NCBI GenBank assembly: GCA_902614065.1 | Contig: CACMJT010000007.1 | Coordinates: 1 to 64,000, forward strand | Origin: an uncultured Bacteroidota bacterium | Lineage (GTDB): Bacteria; Bacteroidota; Bacteroidia; Flavobacteriales; Flavobacteriaceae | DNA: 64,000 bases | Reading direction: 5' to 3' | Notes under the pieces: model-generated | The model's database searches: none | What the model was told of the DNA's origin: nothing | Seen by the model: only the letters and a program-made list of their open reading frames with translations | Position numbers and translations under genes: made by a program | Part shown: one piece after another, positions 1 to 10,600 of the stretch | Numbering within the stretch: position 1 is the stretch's first letter | How the letters are laid out: each line of letters starts with the position of its first letter

Positions 1-737
1 GTCATAGAGTATCTGAAGTTGAGAAAAATGCCAAGAGAGAAACTGGGGAAAGAATATTAGGAATTGATCCAAAAACTGGAAGACAAGTTAGCGTTAAATT
101 GGGTAAGTTTGGTCCAATGGTTCAAATTGGAAAGGTCGATGATGAAGAAAAACCACTTTTTGCTAGCTTATTGCCTGATCAACAGATTAGTAGTTTAACA
201 ATTAAAGATGCATTAAAGTTATTCGAACTTCCATTTAAGGTCGGGGAATATGAAGGTGAAGATGTTATTTCTAACATTGGAAGATATGGTCCCTATATAA
301 AATTTCAAAACACTTTTATATCAATTCCCCAAGGATTTTCTCCATTCACAATTTCAATTGAAAAATCTGTTGAACTAATAATAAATAAGTTGAAAGAAAA
401 CAAACCAATAACTAATTATGAAGGTTTTGATGTGACAAAAGGAAAGGGAAGGTTTGGACCATATATAAAGTGGAATGGTATCTTCATTAATGTAAATAAA
501 AACTATGATTTTGAAAATCTTTCCGAGGATGATTGCATAAAATTGATTGTTGAAAAAAAGGCCAAGGACGCTGAAAAAATATTAAAAGTCTGGGATTCTG
601 AGAAAATCTCAATAGAAAAAGGAAGATGGGGAAAAATTTATATTATTAAAGGAAAATCTAAAATTCCAATTTCAAAAGATATTGATGTTGATTCTATTGA
701 CCTAAAGACTGCAAAAAGTTATTTTAGAAAAAAATAA
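1..737 (+). CDS. topA: DNA topoisomerase I, C-terminal part (5' end outside window)
   Basis: Only the C-terminal tail of type IA topoisomerase is present. The reading frame is open from base 3, so the gene starts before the window and an internal TTG near base 99 is not a real start. Three repeats built around G-[KR]-[FY]-G-P (GKFGPMVQIG, GRYGPYIKF, GRFGPYIKW) are the C-terminal repeats that help hold single-stranded DNA in Bacteroidota TopA. A fourth, GRWGKIYI, is degenerate. The active-site Tyr domain lies outside the window. The enzyme relaxes negatively supercoiled DNA. The next gene starts 5 nt downstream. Confidence 0.93.
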   Translation, partial: HRVSEVEKNAKRETGERILGIDPKTGRQVSVKLGKFGPMVQIGKVDDEEKPLFASLLPDQQISSLTIKDALKLFELPFKVGEYEGEDVISNIGRYGPYIKFQNTFISIPQGFSPFTISIEKSVELIINKLKENKPITNYEGFDVTKGKGRFGPYIKWNGIFINVNKNYDFENLSEDDCIKLIVEKKAKDAEKILKVWDSEKISIEKGRWGKIYIIKGKSKIPISKDIDVDSIDLKTAKSYFRKK

Positions 738-742
738 TAATA

Positions 743-1849
743 TTGATAAAAGATTACTTCATTTCTCTATCTGATTTTAAAGTATTTGTAAATGAACTAA
801 ACAATAATTCGCTTGGTAGAAATATTGTTATCAATGGAATTGACGATTTTGATTTAGATCAATCATTTGACCTAGCAATTTTTTCAATTAATGATTTACA
901 AATTGATCAAGAAAATTTTTCAGATTTTACCAAAAAGATTAGAAAAAAAATATACAGTTTATCCAATGGAGGCTGGAATTTAAAGATATTAGATCTTGGT
1001 ATTTTCAATAAAGGAAATCAACACTCTGATAGCCAGTTTGCTATTAATGAAATTTTAAATCAATTATCAATTTTAAAAGTAAAAGTATTAGTTATAAACC
1101 TTGGCAATAACCTACTATTTGATTTTTACCACGCATCTAAACAAAATAATAATTTAGTAAACATAGTATCAGTTGACAATAAGGTTCCCGATAATTCATT
1201 AATAAGAAAAATTTTAGATGATGATAATTGCAAACTTGGTGAATTTTCTTGTGTTGCTTATCAAAAGCATATCAATAGTACCGATGAAATTGATCTCTTT
1301 AAAAACATGTTGTTTGAAACGTACAGCTTGGGTAAAATAAAAAACAAAGTAGCCAATACTGAACCAATTTTCAGAAATTCAAATTTGATGGATATTAATA
1401 TTCGTGCAGTAAAGTCTGGTGACATAAATAATTCTCATGTATTCACAAACGGATTATCCTCATATGAGTTCTGTACTCTAAGTAGGTTTGCGGGTTTATC
1501 TAGTAATTTAGATTTAATTTCCTTTTCTTCTTCTTATCAATCTTCTTCGATTTCATCATTAATTTCTGAGGGTATATGGTATGCAATTGATGGTATGAAT
1601 AATGTTATTGATGAAAATGTAGATCTTAATTCAGAAAACTTTGTCATATATAATGTTACGGTCAACAATCATGATTTGAAATTCGTTAAAAGTTCAATAA
1701 CAAACAGATGGTGGGTAAGCATAGAAAATATTAACATTGTACAGATGGAAAAATCATATATTCCGTGTGTTGAAGATGATTACATATTGTCAAAAAACTC
1801 TATTTTGTCAGACAGGATTTTATTGAGAATAAAAAATAAAATAAGCTAA
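743..1849 (+). CDS. Formimidoylglutamase/arginase-family protein without metal ligands
   Basis: A 368-residue protein with a TTG start 5 nt after topA. The second half matches the flavobacterial 'formimidoylglutamase' layout: NGLSSYEFCTLSRFAGLS corresponds to the usual PNG-x(4)-EEACQ-x-x-RYAGLS segment, followed by EGIWYAIDG, SITNRWWVSI and a C-terminal PCVEDDY. Ureohydrolases bind two Mn ions through GG-x-HD, DAHxD and SxDxD. The aligned places here read LGNNLLF, VDNKVPD and MDINIRA, so almost all ligands are missing. The fold is probably kept but hydrolysis of formimidoylglutamate is unlikely. From memory, flavobacterial relatives are already altered at these sites and often sit next to gldK, so a structural or regulatory role linked to that locus is possible. 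The family assignment is from motif memory, not a search. Confidence 0.62.
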   Translation: MIKDYFISLSDFKVFVNELNNNSLGRNIVINGIDDFDLDQSFDLAIFSINDLQIDQENFSDFTKKIRKKIYSLSNGGWNLKILDLGIFNKGNQHSDSQFAINEILNQLSILKVKVLVINLGNNLLFDFYHASKQNNNLVNIVSVDNKVPDNSLIRKILDDDNCKLGEFSCVAYQKHINSTDEIDLFKNMLFETYSLGKIKNKVANTEPIFRNSNLMDINIRAVKSGDINNSHVFTNGLSSYEFCTLSRFAGLSSNLDLISFSSSYQSSSISSLISEGIWYAIDGMNNVIDENVDLNSENFVIYNVTVNNHDLKFVKSSITNRWWVSIENINIVQMEKSYIPCVEDDYILSKNSILSDRILLRIKNKIS

Positions 1850-1908
1850 AATTAAATCAAAAGTATTATTTTAGGGTCCAATTTTTGATATTGTATCTAT
1901 AATATAGT

Positions 1909-3399
1909 ATGAAAAAGACCTTATTATTTATAACATTTATATTTCTTATGTTGTCCTGCTCAAAGGATGATAGAGGTGATTTAGTTGGAGTCAAAGCATC
2001 AAAATTTTTTCCAAATAAACCTCAAGGAATGGTTTTAATACCTTCCGGCTCATTTGTCATGGGTCCCTCTAACCCGAATGCTTACATGGATCAAAACCCA
2101 ACACTGAAAACAGTTTCACTCAAAGCATTTTACATGGATGAAACGGAGATTTCTAATAGTGAATACAGACAATTTGTTAATTGGGTTAGAGACTCAGTTG
2201 TTAGAGATGAACTTGCAAGAGCAGCATACGAAAAAATTGGTGACGAATTTAATGAAGAGGATCCATTATGGGATTATATGCCTATCGCTAAGTTATCACA
2301 ATCTGATGACGAAGAAAAAACTGCTTACCAGGAATATTTGGAGCAGAATGCTTTAGGTTTTTTAGATATTGATAATAAATTTACCTACAAACTCAATTGG
2401 GATGCAGAATTACATTGGGATTATGAAGACTATGTAGATTCTAATTACGCAGCCGTTCTTGAGGGTGGTTCAGGTGCAGAAACATCAGGATTTTACGAAA
2501 ATTTACCAAGTCCAATTAATGAAAAAGGAGAGGCCAAAGATTACATCAAAACCAATGATTCACTTGGTGGTTTTGAGGGTTTCATGGTTCCTGCTGACAA
2601 AACTCCGAATGGACTAAGAGCTTTCAAAACAAAACGAATTGTTTACAGTTACAGGGAATTTAATGTTGACCAAAATAAATGGTCTGAATTTAAAAATATT
2701 GAGGTTTACCCCGATACAACTGTTTGGTACAAAGATTTTGCATTTAGTTATAATGAGCCTATGCATAATGACTATTTCTGGCATGATGCTTACAATGAAT
2801 ATCCTGTTGTAGGTGTTTCCTGGGAACAAGCCAAAGCCTTTGCACACTGGAGAACTTTTTATAAAAATCAAAATCAAAGAAAGGCTAGAAAAAATATTCA
2901 ATTAGTTAGTGAATTTAGGCTACCTACGGAAGCAGAGTGGGAGTATGCAGCAAGAGGAGGTATTGAAAGAGCGGAGTTTCCATGGGGTGGACCCTACACA
3001 TATGATGAAAAGGGTTGTTTTCTTGCTAATTTTAAACCTGAAAGAGGTGATTATGCAGCTGACCAAATTTTATATACGGCTGAAGTAGAGTCTTATTGGC
3101 CAAATGATTTTGGATTATACAACATGTCAGGTAATGTAGCAGAATGGACTGACTCTAATTATGAAAAAGATGCAACTGACCTAGTTGCCGGTTTAAACCC
3201 TAATGTTGAAGGGTCTAAAACAAATAATCAAAAAGTAGTAAGAGGTGGATCATGGAAAGATGTAGCTCATTTTTTAAAGGTATCTACGAGAGATTATGAG
3301 TACCAAAATACGAAAAGGTCATACATAGGTTTTCGAACAGTCCAAAGTTATCTTGGTGAAGATGTAGGTTTCGAACAAAACCCAAATAAAATATTTTAA
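1909..3399 (+). CDS. gldK: Gliding motility / T9SS lipoprotein GldK
   Basis: A 496-residue outer-membrane lipoprotein. The signal peptide ends in LMLSC with the lipidated Cys at residue 17. The rest is a formylglycine-generating-enzyme (sulfatase-modifying) fold: MVLIPSGSFVMG at about 41, VGVSWEQAKAFAHW in the middle, RLPTEAEWEYAARGG near 337, NMSGNVAEW near 405, and VVRGGSW with GFRTV at the end. In the T9SS, GldK and GldN form the periplasmic ring attached to the outer membrane. The fold is used structurally rather than as an enzyme. First gene of gldKLMN; 59 nt separate it from the gene upstream, which leaves room for its own promoter, though no clear -33/-7 pair was found. Confidence 0.96.
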   Translation: MKKTLLFITFIFLMLSCSKDDRGDLVGVKASKFFPNKPQGMVLIPSGSFVMGPSNPNAYMDQNPTLKTVSLKAFYMDETEISNSEYRQFVNWVRDSVVRDELARAAYEKIGDEFNEEDPLWDYMPIAKLSQSDDEEKTAYQEYLEQNALGFLDIDNKFTYKLNWDAELHWDYEDYVDSNYAAVLEGGSGAETSGFYENLPSPINEKGEAKDYIKTNDSLGGFEGFMVPADKTPNGLRAFKTKRIVYSYREFNVDQNKWSEFKNIEVYPDTTVWYKDFAFSYNEPMHNDYFWHDAYNEYPVVGVSWEQAKAFAHWRTFYKNQNQRKARKNIQLVSEFRLPTEAEWEYAARGGIERAEFPWGGPYTYDEKGCFLANFKPERGDYAADQILYTAEVESYWPNDFGLYNMSGNVAEWTDSNYEKDATDLVAGLNPNVEGSKTNNQKVVRGGSWKDVAHFLKVSTRDYEYQNTKRSYIGFRTVQSYLGEDVGFEQNPNKIF

Positions 3400-3428
3400 T
3401 TAAAACTATAAACTAAAAATTAAGAACT

Positions 3429-4013
3429 ATGAAAAAACAATTTATACCCGACAATTACATGGAATTATTCTTCGGTGTGGGAGCCGCAGTTGTAATTATT
3501 GGTGCATTATTAAAGATTATCAATGCATCGCTAATTTTTTCAGCTAATACTTGGCTTATTGCAGGACTGTCAACTGAGGCAATAATATTTACTCTATCGG
3601 GGATACAAGGTTATTTTCTTTCATCACCTGGAGCTGAGGAGGAAGATGCAGTAAGTACAATCGCTGTTGAAACTGCTGCACTACAAAAAGCAGTAGATGG
3701 AACTGTCAAAGGTTTAAATAGCTTAAATGCTAATTTATCCTCTGCGTCTAAAGCTGCACAATCAATTTCAGTACCCTCTGATTTGTCATCCAATGCGCAA
3801 TCGGTTAGTGATGGTCTCTCATTAGCAAGTTCAAGTATTGAGGAAATCAATAAATTGTATCAAAACTTAGGAAAATCATTATCTCAAGTAAATTCTGCGA
3901 CCAATGCATTGGACATCCCCGAAGGAATTGGTGAAGAGTTAGAGAAAATGAAAAATACAATCAAAGAGTTGAATGCTAAGTATGAAGCTATGCTTGGCGC
4001 AATGAACAAATAA
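3429..4013 (+). CDS. gldL: T9SS / gliding motor inner-membrane protein GldL
   Basis: A 194-residue inner-membrane protein with two N-terminal transmembrane helices (about residues 13-31 and 42-63) and a long Ala/Ser-rich, coiled-coil-prone cytoplasmic tail. Together with GldM it forms the proton-driven rotary motor of the type IX secretion system. Helix 2 carries Glu50 in LSTEAIIFTLSG, at the place of the conserved motor glutamate (Glu49 in Flavobacterium johnsoniae GldL). 29 nt after gldK and 2 nt before gldM, so one transcript is expected. Confidence 0.95.
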   Translation: MKKQFIPDNYMELFFGVGAAVVIIGALLKIINASLIFSANTWLIAGLSTEAIIFTLSGIQGYFLSSPGAEEEDAVSTIAVETAALQKAVDGTVKGLNSLNANLSSASKAAQSISVPSDLSSNAQSVSDGLSLASSSIEEINKLYQNLGKSLSQVNSATNALDIPEGIGEELEKMKNTIKELNAKYEAMLGAMNK

Positions 4014-4015
4014 AA

Positions 4016-5710
4016 ATGGCAGGATCTTCAGGAACACAAACGAGAAGTCAACAATCTCGTCAGAAAATGATAAACATGATGTACCTCGTGTTTATTGCCA
4101 TGCTTGCTCTACAAATAAGTAAAGAGGTTTTGGCTACCTTAGGCATATTAAGTGAGGATATGGAGAAGTCCACTACCGAGCTTAAAATTTCTATAGATAA
4201 TGCTTACACCATTATCGATCAAAATAGCAATCAGGATTACTATAAAATTCCAAATGAGGAGTTGCCTAAGTTGAAAGCTGCTACTGATGAGTATTTTGAT
4301 TTTCTTCAGAACATGAAAGATTCTTTAATTGGAATGGATGAAAATAATTATATGATTGATGTTGAATATCTTGATGAAAACGGAGAGGAAAAAATCAGTC
4401 AAAGAAGAGATTATCAAGTCATGGATAAAAGTAATTATTTAGATGAAATGTTTTTTATCAATGATGGCGTGACTGAAAAGGGGCAACAGTTCATTGATTA
4501 CTTCAAAGGGTTTTCAGGTAAAGTTGAAACCGTTTTGGATTCAATTAAACAAAGAGATGCTAGAACTGTTCAATCCAATTATGGTTTTTCTGCTGCATTG
4601 TCCAATTTGTCACTGAGATTTGATTATCCTGATGATGATCAAGTTGTTAATCGAGATGGAATTAAGGAAGATTGGATTTATTATAACTATGAGAAATTCC
4701 CATTAGTTGCTTCGCTAGCTAAAATCACTAAGATTCAATCAGACATTAGATCTGTAGAATATGAAATTTTAAACGCTCTTGTAAGTAAGACTAAAGATCG
4801 TCAGCTTAGTTTTGACTCAAAAAGTACATTGTTGGAAACTGACAGACAAGCCTACTATACAAACAGCGTTGTTGACGCTAAGGTTGTGGTTGGAAATACT
4901 GACTCTAGTTTTAAACCTGACAGAGTTGATTTAAAAGTTGATAACATTAGCTTAAGAGATTCAGAATTTGAAGTTGTCGATGGTAAGATTAAACTCAACA
5001 AAAGATTTTCATCGCCAGGAATTAAGAAGTTATTTGGATACTTATTTTTTGACAACAATGGAAATACCGATAGTCTTTTAGTTGATACCCAATTTTATGT
5101 CATACCTAAACCTAATGAGGCTGTTGTATCACCAATCAATATGCAGGTATTCTATATAGGTCTAAGAAATGAAATAAAAGTCGCATTCCCAGGTGTGGCA
5201 GACTTAACTTCCATTAATGTTTCTGCCAATAATGGACAAGTAATTAAACAAAACGGAAAATATTACGCTGCACCTGACGCTGGTGTCACTAGTATGGATG
5301 TCATAGTATCAGGAAGAGCTAATGACGAAACTGTTAGAAGTGTAGTACCCTTTGACGTTGCAGAAGCTCCGCCAGGAAGAGGATCGGTTTTTACTGGGGT
5401 GGAAAGTTTTGTAAATACAGATGGTATATCGAAGAACAATTTAAAGTTCGGTCAGATCAGAGGAGAAAAACCACCATCTTTCCTTTATGATTATGCTATC
5501 AATGTTAAGAGATTTCAAATCAAAGTCGGAAACTTCAACACAAGAGATATAGTTGGAGATAGGGTCAATACTAATGCTTCAGCCTTAGCAGATATCGATG
5601 CTGCAAGCTCTGGCACAAGTGTTGTAATTACTATTTTAGATGCAGAAAAAATAGATGGAGATTTTAAATCACCAACTGTTGTTGAACCATTCGTTTTAAC
5701 TCTTAGATAA
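4016..5710 (+). CDS. gldM: T9SS / gliding motor protein GldM
   Basis: A 564-residue protein with a short cytoplasmic N-terminus, one transmembrane helix (about residues 20-37, MMYLVFIAMLALQIS) and a long periplasmic part that in solved homologues forms a string of four domains dimerising across the periplasm. The N-terminal MINMMYLVFIAMLAL block is highly conserved in GldM. It transmits motor movement from GldL to the GldK/GldN ring. The start ATG is 2 nt after the gldL stop and the next gene begins 1 nt after this stop. Confidence 0.96.
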   Translation: MAGSSGTQTRSQQSRQKMINMMYLVFIAMLALQISKEVLATLGILSEDMEKSTTELKISIDNAYTIIDQNSNQDYYKIPNEELPKLKAATDEYFDFLQNMKDSLIGMDENNYMIDVEYLDENGEEKISQRRDYQVMDKSNYLDEMFFINDGVTEKGQQFIDYFKGFSGKVETVLDSIKQRDARTVQSNYGFSAALSNLSLRFDYPDDDQVVNRDGIKEDWIYYNYEKFPLVASLAKITKIQSDIRSVEYEILNALVSKTKDRQLSFDSKSTLLETDRQAYYTNSVVDAKVVVGNTDSSFKPDRVDLKVDNISLRDSEFEVVDGKIKLNKRFSSPGIKKLFGYLFFDNNGNTDSLLVDTQFYVIPKPNEAVVSPINMQVFYIGLRNEIKVAFPGVADLTSINVSANNGQVIKQNGKYYAAPDAGVTSMDVIVSGRANDETVRSVVPFDVAEAPPGRGSVFTGVESFVNTDGISKNNLKFGQIRGEKPPSFLYDYAINVKRFQIKVGNFNTRDIVGDRVNTNASALADIDAASSGTSVVITILDAEKIDGDFKSPTVVEPFVLTLR

Positions 5711-5711
5711 C

Positions 5712-6620
5712 ATGAAAAAAGTTTTTTTACTCATTTTACTGTTTTTTATTGCGAATGTATCATTTGGTCAAGCAAACCTATTGAATGCTAAAAATCCCTC
5801 TGAAATTGGTGACTCCTCAGAAAGTAAAGAAGTCAGTGAATTTTTAGACTATGAATATGTTGACGACAAAGATATTCTTTGGTCTAAAGTCGTTTACGAA
5901 TTTATTGATCTTAATGAAAGGTTAAATTTTCCTCTACTATTCCCAGTAAATGACACTAAATACGATGATACAAGAAAATCACTTTGGAGAGTAATAAGAG
6001 AAAATATTGAAAATGGAAAAATAAGTGAAGTTTATGACTCTAACAATGATAATTTCACTGAGGCATCAAGAATAATTGGCAAAGATAGCACTGACCTAGA
6101 AGCAAAAGTTTTTAAAAATTATAATATTTCTGATATATACAAATCCAAATACGTTCCAGAATCATTTGTCCCAAGGGAAGTTGCCTCATCCGCGGATATT
6201 TTTGGTTATGTTATTAAAGGTGTTTGGTATTTTGATAAAATCCATGCAGAGCTTAGGTACCGATTATTAGCAATCCAGCCATATGGGAAAGATTTAAAGA
6301 CATCTGTAGATGGTGAAGAAACTGAGACAGGATATTTTTGGATCTGGTACCCATCTATTAGAGAGATTTTAGATGATCATTTAGTTTTTAATGATAAAAA
6401 CAACAATAACAGAATCTCATTTGATGAACTTCTTATTAATAGAAGATTCAGCTCCTATATATACAAATATGATAATGTATATGGTGATAGAGAAATTAGA
6501 GATTATATTAGACAAAGAGATAATGAATCATATGCTCAATGGCAAACTAGAATCGTGATGGAATCCGAAAGAATCAAGAAAGAAATTCTAGATTTTGAAA
6601 TTGATATGTGGGGTTATTAA
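5712..6620 (+). CDS. gldN: T9SS / gliding motility protein GldN
   Basis: A 302-residue periplasmic protein with a cleavable signal peptide (MKKVFLLILLFFIANVSFGQ). It contains the family's RESLWR-like block (RKSLWRVIRENIENG) followed by the acidic linker and the conserved C-terminal YGDREIRDYIRQRDNESYAQWQ region (two adjoining motifs). It pairs with GldK in the outer-membrane-associated ring and is required for secretion by the T9SS. 1 nt from gldM and 12 nt before the PorP/SprF gene. Confidence 0.95.
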   Translation: MKKVFLLILLFFIANVSFGQANLLNAKNPSEIGDSSESKEVSEFLDYEYVDDKDILWSKVVYEFIDLNERLNFPLLFPVNDTKYDDTRKSLWRVIRENIENGKISEVYDSNNDNFTEASRIIGKDSTDLEAKVFKNYNISDIYKSKYVPESFVPREVASSADIFGYVIKGVWYFDKIHAELRYRLLAIQPYGKDLKTSVDGEETETGYFWIWYPSIREILDDHLVFNDKNNNNRISFDELLINRRFSSYIYKYDNVYGDREIRDYIRQRDNESYAQWQTRIVMESERIKKEILDFEIDMWGY

Positions 6621-6632
6621 TAATGATAACTC

Positions 6633-7640
6633 ATGAAGTCCAATATTGCCAAAGTTTTTTCTCTTTTATTCTTAGCAACATGTCTATGCTATAAATCTTA
6701 TTCCCAAGATCCAGTCTTTACACAGTTTTACAATATTCCAGATTATTTAAATCCATCATTTACAGGCTTTTCTAAAGGAACTAAGGTTGGCATTATAAAC
6801 AGAACCCAATGGTTTGGCTTAAATTACGGCTTAAATTCACAATTTTTCTTTATTGATAATTACTTTGGTGATGATGCTGAAACTGGAATAGGTTTAGGGT
6901 TAAACATCATGAATCATCATGAAAGTGTGACAAGGTATAATTTTACTCAGGTCAATTTAAATTATGCTCACCATTTAAAATTATCCAATGAATGGTTTTT
7001 TAATCCAAGTCTTACTGTAGGTTTGGGTGTGAAGGATTATACTTTTGATTATTTATTAGAAGATCAAATTTTAATTTTTCAAGGAATAATAAATGCTAAC
7101 TCAAATGACCCAATTCTTTTAAATGATAGTTTATCCTTTTTTGATATGTCAGCTGGCATACTATTTTACACTGAAAATATATGGTTTGGAGCTAGCTTGA
7201 AACATCTTACTAACCCAAAAATATCATTTACTGGTGATGGTACAATTAAATTGGATCACTTCCTGTCTGTTCATGGTGGTTATAAATGGGATTTGAGTAA
7301 CAGGAGCATTCGTGAAGATTTGGATTTAAATATTGATTTAAATTACATGAGACAGGGCAATTATGACCGATTTGACATTGGAACTAGAGTTAAATATAAT
7401 GATTTTAGCTTGGGAGTTTTTGGTGTTGTTGCTCCAACAGATGTTACTGGTAGATCTCATAAGTTGACATCATTTAATATAGTTGGAAATATGGATTTCA
7501 ACAGATTTAGGTTTGGTTATTCATATGACTTAAATGTAAGTGAATTGAGGAATACAAAGGGAGTTTTTGAAATTTCAATTTCATATAAGTTTGATTCACT
7601 CTTTGGAAATAGAGGACCTAATCCGTGCGAATGCATGTAA
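6633..7640 (+). CDS. PorP/SprF family T9SS outer-membrane protein
   Basis: A 335-residue predicted outer-membrane beta-barrel. It has a signal peptide (ends SYSQ) followed by the family hallmark DPVFTQFYNIPDYLNPSFTG, which matches the usual 'sQYmfnplyiNPAyaG' start of PorP/SprF proteins. Beta-strand segments with alternating hydrophobic residues continue to the C-terminus. SprF in F. johnsoniae is needed to deliver the adhesin SprB to the surface; PorP works similarly in Porphyromonas. The gene directly precedes an SprB-like adhesin (gap 5 nt with the chosen adhesin start), so it is probably its dedicated partner. Confidence 0.9.
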   Translation: MKSNIAKVFSLLFLATCLCYKSYSQDPVFTQFYNIPDYLNPSFTGFSKGTKVGIINRTQWFGLNYGLNSQFFFIDNYFGDDAETGIGLGLNIMNHHESVTRYNFTQVNLNYAHHLKLSNEWFFNPSLTVGLGVKDYTFDYLLEDQILIFQGIINANSNDPILLNDSLSFFDMSAGILFYTENIWFGASLKHLTNPKISFTGDGTIKLDHFLSVHGGYKWDLSNRSIREDLDLNIDLNYMRQGNYDRFDIGTRVKYNDFSLGVFGVVAPTDVTGRSHKLTSFNIVGNMDFNRFRFGYSYDLNVSELRNTKGVFEISISYKFDSLFGNRGPNPCECM

Positions 7641-7645
7641 TAGAA

Positions 7646-10600
7646 ATGAAGAATTTTAGAAACATATCGTTAATAATTTTTACTCTTTTGAGTTTTATGT
7701 TCTCTTTGAATATTCAATCTCAGGTTAACAATATTAGCCAAAACCGAACGTATGATTCTGATGCGACAAAAAACGTTGTTTATTTTATTGGCAATAATGA
7801 GTGTATCAATATTACAATTGATTTAAACATGATGTCATTCCAAGATCAAAATGGAAACTACTACGGATATGATTTGGGTGACGGAAACAATTATCAACCC
7901 ATACCTGATAATTGGGATTTTGAAATTACCAATTTACCCTCACCAGGAAGTGAATTGTCTTCAGATGGTAAAACATTTAAATATTGTACAGGTTCTGAAA
8001 ACCCAAATAATACTTTTACCATAAGAATAAGAGTTTTTGATAAAAATACAGGTACTGAGATCTCGAATCTTGGTAATGTAAATCTTACTCTATACATAAG
8101 AGATAAATTTAAAATCGGAAATGGTATTTGGAACGCCTGTGTTAGTCGATTTATCCTATCTGTAAGTGAAACTATCGATGGAAATAATCAATCTGCTTGT
8201 TCACCTTATACGATTAAAGTTTACAGATTGAATGAAAAAGATGCCGGTCCAATTTATGAAAATACACAAGATAGCAATACTTGGAATTTAGATCTTGATA
8301 TTGGACAATATCAGGCAGATATTACAGATAGTTGTGGTCAGGTCATTGAAAATTACCTGATTGATATTCGTGATGCATACACATTTTCAGTAGATATCCT
8401 TTTCGAAGGATTTCAATGTTTTGATGATAACAGTGGACGAGTAGTGGTACAAATTAAAGGTGCTCAAGTATTTCAAGGTGGTGATTTAGATGGACAAATT
8501 AAATGGAGTCTAACAAATGCTAATGGTGATATAATAAGAAGTAATGGTACAAATACTGGACAGTCGAATTATTCATCCAATCAGGGTGGAGGACCTCCTT
8601 TTGATTACGGAGTTGTAGATTTAGCCATAGAAATTCTTGGACTACCTGAGGGTACATATACTTTTTATTTTGAAGATGCCAATGGATGTACTGAGGAAAA
8701 ACAAATCACGATTGAAAAGTCAGTCCCGATTACTGCAAGTCTTTTGGATGGTGCAGTCGATCAATTAGCATGTCACGGAGATACAAATGGTAAATTATGT
8801 TTCAAAGCTAGTGGTGGTTGGACTGAGCCGTGGGATGGTAATTCAATTAACACAGATGCCTGGGGAGCTCCATACTCTTTTACACTTTTAAATTTAACAA
8901 CAGGACAAGGATATAGTTCAGGCAGTGTAACCAATCACTTTGATAGCAGTGGAAATCAAGATGGCTATCAAACATGTTTTAATAACCTTCCTGCTGGTAA
9001 ATATCGATTGACAGTTGGAGAAACTGTTGCGAATGATCCTTATGATAGCTCTAAAACAATTTTGTGTGAGAGAAGTTTTCAGGAGTTTGAAATTACTGAA
9101 CCTGATCCAATAACAACTGCTCAATCAACGATAAAAGGTATTACATGTAAGGGTGATGATGATGGTGCTATTAATTTAGTTGTTGCCGGCGGAACGTCCC
9201 CATTTACTTATTCTTGGACCAAATCAGGTGATGCCTCATATTCTGCATCAACTGAGGATTTGAGTGACTTATCACCCGGAACATATAATGTTACGATCAC
9301 AGATGCCAATGATTGTTCGATTTCTAGATCATTTACAATTGAAGAACCCGATACCCTTGAGATGCAGGCGTCTATTTTAACAGAAATATTATGTTATGGT
9401 GATGACGGGTCAATAAAAGCTGAGATTACAAAACAATCTGATGGTCCATATGTATTTAGAATAAGCGGTACGGACTTTAACAACAATACAATTACACCAG
9501 TAGGTGTAACACTGTCAGATGTCAATAATCTAAGTACAACATTTGTGGTAAAGGCAGGAACTTACACAGTTTCTGTAACTGATGCTAATGGTTGTCAATT
9601 GGCTGAGGAAAACATTAACCTTACACAACCTGATGCTCCACTTACAATTGATAGCTCTACCATTCAAAACATTTCTTGTTTTGGAGCTGATGATGGCTCA
9701 ATTGATCTAGTAGTTTCAGGTGGTACAGGAGCTTACACATTTCAGTGGTCTAATGGAGCATCTTCTGAGGATTTATCCAACTTAGCACCTGGAACATATA
9801 CCGTTACAATAACAGATGCTAATGGATGTTCAACTTCAGAACAATATACGGTTACTGAACCAGCGCTATTGGTTGCCTCTGGAACTAAATCTTCACACAA
9901 CGGTTTTGAAATTACTTGTAATGGTGCAGATGATGGATCAATTGACCTTTCAGTTTCTGGAGGAACCAGTCCTTATGTCTATTCTTGGACAAAAACAGGT
10001 GATGCTCTTTACAGCAGTTCCTTACAAGATATATCAGACTTATCACCTGGAACATACCAAGTAAATGTAACCGATGCAAACGGTTGTATTTCAGATCAGA
10101 CATTTACTATTTCTGAACCAGATGAATTATTAATCACTTCATCAGTTTTATCAGCAATAGGTTGTTATGATGGAAATGCAAACATCCAAGTCGATGTTAG
10201 TCAGGCATCTGTCGGTCCTTATGTGTTTAGGTTGTTTGGAAATGATTACAACAATCAGCCTGTTTCCTTGAGTTCAAGTTCATTAGTTGTATCCGATTTG
10301 GATGCTGTGTTTAATACTGTTAAAGCTGGGGTGTACACAATAAGAGTAACAGATAGAAATAGTTGTTTTAAAGAACTCCCATTAACAATCTCTCAGCCTG
10401 ATGCAATCACAATAGACTATCAAGTCTCTGATTATAATGGCTTTAATGTAAGTTGTCTGGATTCTAGCGATGGTTCAATAAACATTTCACTTGCTGGAGG
10501 AACAACAAATAATTCTGACTATACATTCTCATGGTCTACAAGTGACGGTTCAGGTCTTGATTTAAGTTCATTGAATCAAAATGGTCTTACTGCAGGAACT

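Noticed and set aside
1-101. topA fragment as a separate small gene starting at 99
   Set aside because: The frame is open to the left edge and upstream codons read as typical TopA sequence, so it is a partial gene, not a short one.
7625-7645. Upstream GTG start for the SprB-like adhesin
   Set aside because: It would overlap the previous gene and put seven extra residues before a good signal peptide; ATG 7646 fits better.
9816-10103. Open frames on both strands inside the adhesin gene
   Set aside because: They lie inside the SprB-repeat coding frame, have no signal, motif or promoter, and are frame shadows of repetitive sequence.
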